From JBDRGD01 sp043818095 (GTDB lineage: Bacteria > Chloroflexota > Dehalococcoidia > Dehalococcoidales > RBG-16-60-22), in contig JBDRGD010000002.1 in assembly GCA_043818095.1 (NCBI GenBank), positions 1-10,464 of the forward strand: DNA of 10,464 nt, read 5' to 3'. A model generated the notes under the pieces. The model saw only the letters and a list, made by a program, of their open reading frames with translations, was not told the DNA's origin and did not search any database. This document shows, piece after piece, positions 1 to 7,607 of this stretch. Position numbers and translations under genes: made by a program. Each line of letters starts with the position of its first letter. The first letter of the stretch is position 1.

Positions 1-1676
1 CCGGGCCCGGTGAGCTGGCGGTCCCCACGATGTCCCTCAGCGGGGAATGGGCAAACCTCTTCAAGCTCAGGGTCCGCCCCGCGCTGGAGTCGGCCCTGCT
101 GAACTATATACAGCAGCGGCGCTGGTTCGCCAGCAAGGCCCGCCACGTGCACTCCGCAGAAATCCTGGATATCATCGCCGTCCCCTACAACGCGGAAACG
201 GCATACCTTATCCCCACAGAGCTGGAATATACCGACGGCGAGCCGGAGGTCTACCTGGTCCCGCTGGCTTTTGCCTCCGAGGAAAACGCCGCGAAGATTA
301 TCAGCAACTCTCCCGATGCCGTTATCGCCCGGCTGAAGCCGCGCGGCAAGGATACGGAGACAACAAGCGTCCTCTATGACGCCCTGAGCGAGCCGGATTT
401 CGCCACCGCGCTGCTAAAGTCCATCAGCCAGCGGCGGCAGTTCCGGGGCAAGAACGGCCGGGTTACCTGTTTCCCCACCAGGGCGTTCCGGCGGCTCCGC
501 GGGAGCGCGGTAGACTCCCTGACGCCGTCCCTCTCCCGGGCGGAGCAGAGCAATACCTCCGTGATGTTCGGGGACCGCTTCATGCTCAAGATTTTCCGAA
601 AGATGGAGGAAGGCATCAGCACGGAACTAGAACTGGGGCGCTTTCTCACCGAGAAAGAGCCCTTCCGCAACACGCCGCCGGTGGCCGGCGCCCTGGAATA
701 CCAGGGCAAAGGCGAAGTGGAGCCGGTCACGATGGGGATACTGCACGGCTACGTCAGCAACGAGGGCAACGCCTGGCACTATACGCTTGACGAGCTTGCC
801 CACTACTTCGAGCGGATACTGGCGCACCCGGAAGTGGAGACACCCCCGCAGCTGACCGGACCGCTGCTGGAAATCAGCGAAAGGGAGGTCCCGCAGGCTC
901 TGGTGGAAACGGTGGGTTCTTACCTTGCCTCCGCCAGGCTGCTGGGACAGCGCACCGGGGAACTCCACCTGGCGCTGGCTTCCGCCATGGTCGATGTCGC
1001 CTTCACCCCGGAGCCGTTCTCCGTTACCTACCAGCGCTCGCTGTACCATACCATGAGAGGTTTTGCCTACCAGGTCCTGCAGCTGCTGGGGCAGCGCCGG
1101 GGGGACCTCCCGAAAGACGCCGTACCAGCCGCCGAAGCCGTGCTGGCACGCCAGGACGACATTATCAGCTGTTTCCAGAACGTGACCCGGCACAAAATAA
1201 ACGGCATGCGCATCCGCTGCCACGGCGATTACCACCTGGGGCAGGTGCTTTACACCGGCAGCGACTTCGTGATAATCGATTTCGAGGGCGAGCCCGCCCG
1301 GCACCTGGGCGAGCGGCGCATCAAACGTTCCCCGCTACGCGATGTCGCCGGGATGCTGCGCTCTTTCTATTATGCCGCCTTCGTCGCCTTGCGGAACTGG
1401 ACCACCACCGTCCCCCGCCCGGAGGATATCCCCATGCTGGAAAACTGGACGCGTGTCTGGAATCTCTGGGTCTCCGGCGCTTTTCTCAAGTCTTATCTTG
1501 ACCTGGTCTCTGACGTTCCCATTCTCCCCTCCACCCGCGAGGATACGAAAACGCTGCTGAACGCCTACCTGCTGGAAAAAGCCGTCTACGAGGTTAATTA
1601 CGAACTGAATAACCGCCCGGACTGGGTAAAGCTGCCCCTCCAGGGCATTTTACACATACTGGACTCCGAGGTATGA
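1..1676 (+). CDS. mak: Maltokinase, probable C-terminal part of a TreS-maltokinase fusion (5' end outside window)
   Basis: Maltokinase phosphorylates maltose with ATP to give maltose-1-phosphate, the donor for GlgE. Numbering from the ATG at 30, I see RRWFASKAR (30-38), typical of the maltokinase N-terminal lobe; QSNTSVMFGDRFMLKIF (173-189) with the ATP-lobe lysine K187; the catalytic loop HGDYHLGQ (398-405); the metal-binding segment DFEGEP (417-422); and SPLRDVAGML (434-443). The EQSNTSV...EEG wording matches the maltokinase half of TreS-maltokinase fusions better than stand-alone Pep2. The frame stays open to the left edge (first whole codon at 3), and the residues before the ATG (GELAVPT) read like the linker seen in fusions (roughly ELxVLxVxGxW). 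I therefore infer that the true start lies upstream and that this is a 3' partial gene. No Shine-Dalgarno site precedes the ATG at 30. The alternative is a separate 548-residue maltokinase starting there. The stop overlaps the malQ start by four bases. The kinase call is firm; the fusion is an inference. Confidence 0.85.
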   Translation, partial: GPGELAVPTMSLSGEWANLFKLRVRPALESALLNYIQQRRWFASKARHVHSAEILDIIAVPYNAETAYLIPTELEYTDGEPEVYLVPLAFASEENAAKIISNSPDAVIARLKPRGKDTETTSVLYDALSEPDFATALLKSISQRRQFRGKNGRVTCFPTRAFRRLRGSAVDSLTPSLSRAEQSNTSVMFGDRFMLKIFRKMEEGISTELELGRFLTEKEPFRNTPPVAGALEYQGKGEVEPVTMGILHGYVSNEGNAWHYTLDELAHYFERILAHPEVETPPQLTGPLLEISEREVPQALVETVGSYLASARLLGQRTGELHLALASAMVDVAFTPEPFSVTYQRSLYHTMRGFAYQVLQLLGQRRGDLPKDAVPAAEAVLARQDDIISCFQNVTRHKINGMRIRCHGDYHLGQVLYTGSDFVIIDFEGEPARHLGERRIKRSPLRDVAGMLRSFYYAAFVALRNWTTTVPRPEDIPMLENWTRVWNLWVSGAFLKSYLDLVSDVPILPSTREDTKTLLNAYLLEKAVYEVNYELNNRPDWVKLPLQGILHILDSEV

Positions 1677-3796
1677 CCGCCGCCGGGTCAAGGCTACTGC
1701 CGCAGCTGGCACGCCTTTATGACGTGCAGACCGCCTATTACGATGTCAGTCACCACCGCCGCCAGGCCTCCCCGGAGGCTTTGCTGGCGCTGCTTCCGGC
1801 GCTGGGGGCGCCGGTGGCGCACCTGCGGGATGTCCCCGCCGCCTTAAGAGCACGCCGGCAGGAGAGCTGGCGCCGCTTGCTGGAGCCGGCAGCCGTCGCC
1901 TGGGAGGGGGACCTGCCTTACCTGGAGGCGCGCCTTCCCGCCGACGGGAATAATATCCGGGTGGCCGCACGCCTGCAGCGTGCCGACGGGGAAGAAAACC
2001 GCTGGGAATGGGCGCGCGATGCCCTTCCCGTTACGGCGCGGGCGGAGGTGGAAGGCAGGCCCTACCTGCTCTGCCGCCTGCCCCTCAACCTGAAACTGCC
2101 CCACGGCTATCACCGCTTTACCCTGGAGTCCGCGGGCGGGCAGGCGGAGACTATGCTCATCTCGGCGCCGCTCCAGGCTTACCAGGGCCCGCCCGGCGGC
2201 AAAGCGGGATGGGGGGTCTTTCTACCCCTTTACGCCCTGCGCGCAGAGGACGACTGGGGGAGCGGTAACTTCACCCACCTGGCCGCGCTGATGGACCGGG
2301 TGGCGGAGCTGGGAGGCAGCACGGTGGCGACCCTGCCTCTCCTCCCCATGCCCCTGGGAAAAGAGGCGACCTTCAGCCCCTACAACCCCGTCAGCCGCCT
2401 GTTCTGGAACGAGTTTTACCTGGATGTCACCGCCGTGCCGGAGATAAACACCCCTCCCGCTGCCGCCATCCTCCGGAGCGCTCCTTTCCGGAAAGAGATT
2501 ACCGTCCTGGGCCGGATGCCGCTGGTGGACTACCCGCGGGGGATGGCGTTGAAGAGGCGCGTCCTGGCAGAAATGTGCCGCGCCTTCTTCACGGCATCAT
2601 CAGAACGCCGGGAGGAGTTCGAGCGGTTTGCGGCGGAGCACCCGCAGCTCACCGACTACGCCTGTTTCCGGGCCGCCGGGGAGCGGCAGGGAAAACCGTG
2701 GCGTTCCTGGCCGTCACGCCTGCGCGAGGGCACTCTGCGGGAAGGCGACTACCGCGAGGAAGACCGCCGCTATCACGAATACGTGCAATGGCTGTCTCAC
2801 CGGCAGATGAGCGCCGCCGCCGATAACGCTCAGAAGAGGGGATGCGAGCTTTACCTGGACCTGCCCGTGGGCGTCCACCCGGACGGCTATGACGCCTGGC
2901 GGGAACGCTCCGCTTTCATCACGGGCGCTTCCGCGGGGGCGCCTCCGGACGCCGTTTTTACCCGGGGACAGGACTGGATGTTCTGCCCCCTGCACCCCCG
3001 GAAAATCCGGGAGCAGGGCTACCGCTACGTCATCAGCTACCTGCGGCACCACATGGCGCACGCCGGGGTGCTGCGCATCGACCATGTTATGGGCTTGCAC
3101 CGCCTGTTCTGCATCCCCCCGGGGATGGCAGCGCGCGACGGCGTCTACCTGCGCTACCCGGCGGAAGAGCTTTACGCCATCCTGTGCCTGGAGTCCCACC
3201 GCCACGGGACGGCGCTCATCGGCGAGGACCTGGGCACCGTGCCCCCTTACGTCCGCCCCATGATGCGCCGCCACGGCTTCCGGCGGATGTACGTGCTCCA
3301 CTATGAGCTCGCCGGCAGCCTCGGGAAAACCATGCCCTCCCCGGCGCGGGACTGTGCCGCCAGCCTGAACACCCATGACATGCCGCCCTTCGCCGCGTTC
3401 TGGCGGGGCCAGGACATCCCCGCCCGGCAGGAACTGGGGCTGCTGGATGAGGCCGGTGCCGCCGCGGAAAAACAGAACCTGCGGCGCATGAAGCGCGCCC
3501 TGACCGCTTTTCTCCGGCGGCGGGGGTGGCTGAAAGAACCGGGAACCGGTGTGCCGGCCGTTTTCCGGGCCTGCCTCTCTTTTCTCGCCGCCGGCCGCGC
3601 CCGGCTGGTGCTGGTCAACCTGGAAGACCTCTGGCAGGAGACGCGGTTCCAGAACGTGCCCAGCACCGTGACGGAATACCCAAACTGGCGGCGGAAAGCC
3701 CGTTACCGCCTGGAGGAGCTTTGCCATTTGCCCCCGTTACTTGCTACACTAAGCTTGGTCGACCGATTGCGGAAAGCGCGCGGAGAGGAAAAATGA
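1673..3796 (+). CDS. malQ: 4-alpha-glucanotransferase (amylomaltase, GH77)
   Basis: MalQ is a cytoplasmic disproportionating enzyme. It moves an alpha-1,4-glucan segment from one maltodextrin to another and releases glucose, so it lengthens short chains. The GH77 core begins around residue 180 (GVFLPLYALR, 181-190; DDWGSGNF, 193-200) and continues with FSPYNPVSRLFWNEFYLD (234-251). The four GH13/GH77 regions are intact: DLPVGV (396-401), RIDHVMGLHR (468-477) with nucleophile D470, GEDLGTVP (517-524) with acid/base E518, and NTHDMPPFAAFWRG (566-579). The C-terminal signature NVPSTVTEYPNWRRK (661-675) is present. At 707 residues it is the long type: about 175 N-terminal residues precede the core, as in the roughly 690-residue E. 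coli form, probably a beta-sandwich domain. The ATG at 1673 overlaps the maltokinase stop (ATGA); the only purine-rich match, GAGG at 1668-1671, is too close to be a good ribosome site, so translation is probably coupled. The gene ends in another ATGA overlap with glgB. Confidence 0.95.
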   Translation: MTAAGSRLLPQLARLYDVQTAYYDVSHHRRQASPEALLALLPALGAPVAHLRDVPAALRARRQESWRRLLEPAAVAWEGDLPYLEARLPADGNNIRVAARLQRADGEENRWEWARDALPVTARAEVEGRPYLLCRLPLNLKLPHGYHRFTLESAGGQAETMLISAPLQAYQGPPGGKAGWGVFLPLYALRAEDDWGSGNFTHLAALMDRVAELGGSTVATLPLLPMPLGKEATFSPYNPVSRLFWNEFYLDVTAVPEINTPPAAAILRSAPFRKEITVLGRMPLVDYPRGMALKRRVLAEMCRAFFTASSERREEFERFAAEHPQLTDYACFRAAGERQGKPWRSWPSRLREGTLREGDYREEDRRYHEYVQWLSHRQMSAAADNAQKRGCELYLDLPVGVHPDGYDAWRERSAFITGASAGAPPDAVFTRGQDWMFCPLHPRKIREQGYRYVISYLRHHMAHAGVLRIDHVMGLHRLFCIPPGMAARDGVYLRYPAEELYAILCLESHRHGTALIGEDLGTVPPYVRPMMRRHGFRRMYVLHYELAGSLGKTMPSPARDCAASLNTHDMPPFAAFWRGQDIPARQELGLLDEAGAAAEKQNLRRMKRALTAFLRRRGWLKEPGTGVPAVFRACLSFLAAGRARLVLVNLEDLWQETRFQNVPSTVTEYPNWRRKARYRLEELCHLPPLLATLSLVDRLRKARGEEK
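3721..3750 (+). promoter_or_regulatory. Possible internal sigma70-type promoter for glgB, inside the end of malQ
   Basis: TTGCCA at 3721-3726 (5 of 6 to TTGACA) and TACACT at 3745-3750 (4 of 6 to TATAAT) are separated by 18 bases. They sit 43 bases before the glgB ATG, in a stretch visibly richer in A+T than its surroundings. Initiation would fall near 3757 and leave a short leader containing the glgB ribosome site. This is a pattern match inside coding sequence, so it may be chance. Confidence 0.25.
3782..3788 (+). promoter_or_regulatory. Ribosome binding site that fixes the glgB start
   Basis: GGAGAGG at 3782-3788 lies 4 bases (7 from the GGAG core) before the ATG at 3793. It supports that ATG as the glgB start over earlier in-frame starts such as the ATG at 3526, which would bury 267 bases of glgB inside malQ. 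Confidence 0.75.
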
Positions 3797-5769
3797 AGAA
3801 ACCGGAAAAGGAACGGAAGCGCCGGAGCGCCCCGGTAAAGACCGGGGGCACCCCACCCCCGGCAGAAACATCCCTCCTGACCGCGGATGACCTCTACCTC
3901 TTCAACGAGGGGACGCATTACCGCCTCTACGAGAAGATGGGCGCCCATACGCGGACCGTTGACGGCACGGAGGGCACCTGCTTCGCCGTCTGGGCGCCGG
4001 ACGCCCGCGAGGTCTCCGTCATCGGTAACTTTAACGGCTGGGAGAAGGGACGCCACCCGCTGCGCCCCCGCGGCAGTTCCGGCATCTGGGAAGCTTTTTT
4101 GCCCGGCGTGGGACGCGGCACGCTCTACAAGTACGCCATCACCTCCCGCTACCGCGGCTACCGCGTGGAGAAAGCCGACCCCTACTCCACCTTCCAGGAG
4201 ATACCGCCGAAATCGGCCTCGATTGTCTGGGACACGGATTATGCGTGGGGCGACGGGGAGTGGATGTCACAGCGGGGAGAGCGTAACCGGCTCGACGCGC
4301 CCATCGCCATCTACGAGGTCCACCTGGGTTCCTGGAAGCGCGTCCCGGAGGAAGGCTACCGCTCCCTCTCCTACCGGGAGATGGCGGAGCAACTCGTCGA
4401 CTACGTGAAGAATGCCGGCTTCACCCACGTGGAGCTTCTCCCCGTGATGGAGCACCCCTTCTTCGGCTCCTGGGGCTACCAGACCACCAGCTACTTCGCG
4501 CCCTCATCACGCTACGGCACCCCCCAGGACTTCATGTACCTGGTGGACTGCCTGCACCGGCAGGGCATCGGCGTCATCCTGGACTGGGTGCCTTCCCACT
4601 TCCCCAGCGACGAGCACGGGCTGGCCTACTTCGACGGCACGCACCTCTACGAGCACGAGGACCCCAGGGAAGGCTTTCACCCGGACTGGAAAAGCTATAT
4701 CTTCAACTACGGGCGCGCCGAGGTGCAGAGCTTTCTCGTCAGCAGCGCACGTTTCTGGCTGGACAAATATCACGTGGACGGCCTGCGCGTGGACGCGGTC
4801 GCCTCGATGCTCTACCGGGACTACTCCCGCGCGCAGGGAGAGTGGATACCCAACAAGTTCGGGGGGCGGGAAAACCTGGAAGCCATCGCCTTCCTCAGGA
4901 AGCTTAACGAGGCAGTCTACGGGGACTACCCCGATGTCCAGACCATTGCCGAAGAGTCCACCGCCTGGCCCATGGTTTCGCGCCCCACTTACGTCGGCGG
5001 CCTGGGGTTCGGCCTGAAATGGGACATGGGCTGGATGCACGATACCCTGCTCTACATGTCCAAGGACCCCGTCTACCGTAAGTACCACCACAATACCATT
5101 ACCTTCCGCATGATTTACGCTTTCAACGAGAATTTTACCCTGCCCCTCTCCCATGACGAGGTCGTCCACGGCAAGAGCTCGCTCATCGGCAAGATGCCGG
5201 GCGACGACTGGCAGAAGTTCGCCAACCTGCGCCTGCTCCTGGGCTACATGTATACCCAGCCGGGCAAGAAGCTGCTTTTCATGGGCGGGGAGCTGGCGCA
5301 GTGGTCCGAGTGGCAGCACGACGGCAGCCTGGAGTGGCAACTTCTCCAGAACAACAGCCACGCCGCGATGGCCAAATGGGTGCAGGAGTTGAACCGCGTT
5401 TACCGGGAGGAACCCGCCCTGCACGAGTGCGACTGCGAACCCGCCGGGTTCGCCTGGGTGGACGCCAGCGATGCCCTGCAGAGCGTTATTTCCTACCTCC
5501 GCCAGGGTAAAAGCAACGGGGACGTGGCGCTGGTGGTGGCTAACTTCACGCCGATGACCCACCCGCGCTATCGTGTGGGCGTGCCCCGCGGTGGTGTCTG
5601 GCAGGAAATCCTCAACAGCGATGCCCCAGCGTTCGGTGGCAGCGGCCAGGAGAACTCGCCCGAGCTGACGGCGCAGGAAGAACCGGCGCACGGGCGCCCC
5701 TACTCGCTGGAGATTACCCTGCCGCCCCTGGCAATAGTCTGCTTCCGCAGCAAGGGAACGGAAAAATGA
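3793..5769 (+). CDS. glgB: 1,4-alpha-glucan branching enzyme (GH13)
   Basis: GlgB cuts an alpha-1,4-glucan chain and rejoins the piece through an alpha-1,6 link, making glycogen branches. With the start at 3793 it has 658 residues. An N-terminal CBM48 domain covers about 55-150 (FAVWAPDAREVSVIGNFNGW at 64-83). The GH13 barrel follows, with IYEVHLGSWKR (173-183), region I DWVPSH (264-269), region II LRVDAV (331-336) with nucleophile D334, region III AEEST (386-390) with acid/base E387, and region IV LSHDEVVHGK (452-461). FMGGELAQWSEW (496-507) and a C-terminal beta domain with NSDAPAFGGS (608-617) complete the enzyme. It lacks the extra N1 domain of the 728-residue E. coli type, as many GlgB proteins do. 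The first 24 residues are a basic, proline-rich tail (KKPEKERKRR) outside the conserved fold. I chose this ATG for its Shine-Dalgarno site, the ATGA overlap with malQ and because similarity begins just after it. It overlaps treZ the same way. Confidence 0.95.
   Translation: MKKPEKERKRRSAPVKTGGTPPPAETSLLTADDLYLFNEGTHYRLYEKMGAHTRTVDGTEGTCFAVWAPDAREVSVIGNFNGWEKGRHPLRPRGSSGIWEAFLPGVGRGTLYKYAITSRYRGYRVEKADPYSTFQEIPPKSASIVWDTDYAWGDGEWMSQRGERNRLDAPIAIYEVHLGSWKRVPEEGYRSLSYREMAEQLVDYVKNAGFTHVELLPVMEHPFFGSWGYQTTSYFAPSSRYGTPQDFMYLVDCLHRQGIGVILDWVPSHFPSDEHGLAYFDGTHLYEHEDPREGFHPDWKSYIFNYGRAEVQSFLVSSARFWLDKYHVDGLRVDAVASMLYRDYSRAQGEWIPNKFGGRENLEAIAFLRKLNEAVYGDYPDVQTIAEESTAWPMVSRPTYVGGLGFGLKWDMGWMHDTLLYMSKDPVYRKYHHNTITFRMIYAFNENFTLPLSHDEVVHGKSSLIGKMPGDDWQKFANLRLLLGYMYTQPGKKLLFMGGELAQWSEWQHDGSLEWQLLQNNSHAAMAKWVQELNRVYREEPALHECDCEPAGFAWVDASDALQSVISYLRQGKSNGDVALVVANFTPMTHPRYRVGVPRGGVWQEILNSDAPAFGGSGQENSPELTAQEEPAHGRPYSLEITLPPLAIVCFRSKGTEK
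4148..4165 (+). repeat. Perfect 9-bp tandem duplication inside glgB
   Basis: GCTACCGCG occurs twice in direct succession at 4148-4156 and 4157-4165. It keeps the frame and gives the RYRGYRV run (residues 119-125) in the loop at the end of the CBM48 domain. It may be a small slippage duplication or simply chance in Tyr/Arg codons. Confidence 0.6.
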
Positions 5770-7607
5770 ACACCGACCGGTTGGGCGCGAGCTATCCCGG
5801 CGGGGAAAAGTGCCGGTTCCTGGTCTGGGCGCCGCGAGCGGAAAAGGTAGCGGTGAAGTTCGTCTCCCCGCGGGGACGCATTGTCCCCCTGAAAAAGGCT
5901 GACGGCGGCTATCATCACGCGGTCATCGACGGCGTGTCGCCGGGCAGCCGCTACTTCTATCTCCTGGACGGAGAAAAAGAGCGCCCGGACCCCGCTTCCC
6001 GCTTTCAGCCGGAAGGGGTGCACGGGCCCAGCGAAGTGGTGGACCCCGCCGCTTTCCGGTGGACGGACTCCTCCTGGGGCGGCCTGCCCCTGACGAAATA
6101 CGTCATCTATGAAGTCCATACCGGCACCTTTACCCCGGAAGGCACCTTCGATGCCATTATCCCGCGCCTGGGAGAGCTGAAAGAGCTGGGGATTACGGCG
6201 CTGGAGCTGATGCCCGTCGCCCAGTTCCCCGGCAACCGCAACTGGGGCTACGACGGCGTTTATCCCTACGCGGTGCAGGAATCCTACGGCGGTCCGGCGG
6301 GACTGCGGCGGCTGGTCGATGCCTGCCACCGCGCAGGGCTCGCCATTATCCTAGACGTGGTCTATAACCACCTGGGGCCGGAGGGTAACTACTGCGCGGA
6401 CTTCGGGCCTTACTTCACGGAGCGCTATCATACCCCCTGGGGCGCCGCCCTGAACTTCGACGGCGCGGGCAGCGACGACGTGCGCCGCTTCTTCATCGAA
6501 AACGCCCTCTACTGGATGACCGAGTTTCATATCGACGCCCTTCGCCTGGACGCCCTGCACGCCATCCTGGACATCTCCTCCTACCCTTTCCTCAAAGAAC
6601 TCGCCACCACCTTCCAGGTTGAGGTCGCGAAGTCGGGCCGGCGCGCTTACCTCATCGGGGAGAGCGCCGCCAATGACGTCCGCCTCCTCCAGCCCCGCGA
6701 GCTGGGCGGCTACGCGCTGGACGCCCAGTGGAACGACGATTTCCACCACGCCCTGCGCGTGCTCCTCACCGGGGAGCGGCAGGGCTATTACCAGGACTTC
6801 GGCAGCCTGGCGCAACTGGCCAGGGCTTACCGGGATGGCTTCGTCTATTCCGGGGAGTATTCCCCCTACCGCCAGTGCCGCCACGGCACCTCCTCGCGGG
6901 GGGTCCCGGCGCACCGCTTTGTCGTCTTCGCCCAGAACCATGACCAGGTGGGCAACCGCCTGCGCGGTGACCGCCTCAGCGAGAGCCTTCCCCCCGCGGC
7001 GCTCCGGCTGGCCGCCGGGGCGGTGCTGCTTTCCCCCTTCGTCCCCCTGCTCTTTATGGGGGAGGAATACGGAGAGACCGCCCCCTTCCCCTACTTCGTC
7101 AGCCATTCCAACCCGGAACTGATTGCCGCGGTGCGGCGGGGAAGGCGGGAAGAGTTCGCCGCCTTCAACTGGCAGGGCGAGATACCGGACCCCCAGGACG
7201 AAGCCACCTTTCTCGGTGCCAAATTACGGTTTCATTTGAAAAAAGAGGCGCCGCACCGGACCCTGTACGAATTCTACCGGGAACTGCTGCGGCTGCGCCG
7301 GGAAGTCCCCGCGCTGGCGGCGTTGAGCAAGGACAGCCTCACGGTAACGACTCCGGGCGAAACAGCCCTTTGCCTGCACCGACGGCAGGGGGAAAGCTCC
7401 GTATGTATTTTGCTCAACTGCGGCCCGCGGGAAGTCCGCGCGGCTTTGCCCCTCCCCCCGGGGCGCTGGCACCGCCTGCTCGACGCCGCCGATGAGCGCT
7501 GGGGAGGCGACGGCAGCCGCGCCCCGGAAGAGATTACCGCTAGCGGGAAAACGGCGGCGGTCACCCTGCCTGCCTATGCCCTGATGGTGTACGCTAAGGA
7601 GACATAA
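5766..7607 (+). CDS. treZ: Malto-oligosyltrehalose trehalohydrolase (GH13)
   Basis: TreZ hydrolyses the alpha-1,4 bond next to the trehalose unit of malto-oligosyltrehalose (made by TreY) and releases free trehalose. It has 613 residues, within the usual family range. An N-terminal CBM48-like domain (RFLVWAPRAEKVAVKF, 17-32) leads into the barrel: YEVHTGTFTPEGTFDA (115-130), region I DVVYNH (197-202), region II ALRLDALHAI (258-267) with nucleophile D262, region III IGES (297-300) with acid/base E299, the TreZ-like DAQWNDDFHHAL (319-330) plus TGERQGYYQDF (335-345), and region IV AQNHDQVGNR (389-398) with D393. The NHDQVGN and DDFHHAL wording separates TreZ from GlgB and GlgX. After the region III Glu it reads SAAND where I recall SDLND in relatives, a small departure. 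The ATG overlaps the glgB stop (ATGA), with AAGGGA at 5752-5757, 8 bases upstream, as ribosome site. Confidence 0.95.
   Translation: MNTDRLGASYPGGEKCRFLVWAPRAEKVAVKFVSPRGRIVPLKKADGGYHHAVIDGVSPGSRYFYLLDGEKERPDPASRFQPEGVHGPSEVVDPAAFRWTDSSWGGLPLTKYVIYEVHTGTFTPEGTFDAIIPRLGELKELGITALELMPVAQFPGNRNWGYDGVYPYAVQESYGGPAGLRRLVDACHRAGLAIILDVVYNHLGPEGNYCADFGPYFTERYHTPWGAALNFDGAGSDDVRRFFIENALYWMTEFHIDALRLDALHAILDISSYPFLKELATTFQVEVAKSGRRAYLIGESAANDVRLLQPRELGGYALDAQWNDDFHHALRVLLTGERQGYYQDFGSLAQLARAYRDGFVYSGEYSPYRQCRHGTSSRGVPAHRFVVFAQNHDQVGNRLRGDRLSESLPPAALRLAAGAVLLSPFVPLLFMGEEYGETAPFPYFVSHSNPELIAAVRRGRREEFAAFNWQGEIPDPQDEATFLGAKLRFHLKKEAPHRTLYEFYRELLRLRREVPALAALSKDSLTVTTPGETALCLHRRQGESSVCILLNCGPREVRAALPLPPGRWHRLLDAADERWGGDGSRAPEEITASGKTAAVTLPAYALMVYAKET
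7596..7601 (+). promoter_or_regulatory. Ribosome binding site for the GTG-started GH57 gene
   Basis: AAGGAG at 7596-7601 is a perfect Shine-Dalgarno core located 6 bases before the GTG at 7608. It lies inside the last codons of treZ. It is the strongest ribosome site in the window and supports the GTG start. Confidence 0.85.

Noticed and set aside
1..10. Perfect 10-bp palindrome CCGGGCCCGG at the left edge
   Set aside because: It is a short G/C-only palindrome in GC-rich coding sequence. No repeat of it or neighbouring structure suggests an operator or terminator.
10..13. GTGA at the left edge, which could look like another stop/start overlap with an upstream gene
   Set aside because: The GTG is not in the maltokinase frame and gives no family similarity, while the maltokinase frame itself stays open and fusion-like to the edge.
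2714..3727. 337-codon open frame on the minus strand
   Set aside because: It is antisense to the malQ catalytic core, rich in Gly/Pro/Arg/His/Val as expected for a shadow frame, and has no domain I recognise.
3526..3792. An in-frame upstream extension of glgB that would add 89 residues at its N-terminus
   Set aside because: It overlaps malQ by 267 bases, has no GlgB similarity (Arg/Pro/Gly-rich shadow of malQ), and the ATG at 3793 has a good ribosome site and the same ATGA overlap as its neighbours.
4507..5691. 394-codon open frame on the minus strand
   Set aside because: It is entirely antisense to the conserved glgB barrel, with no recognisable motif or convincing ribosome site; a codon-bias shadow.
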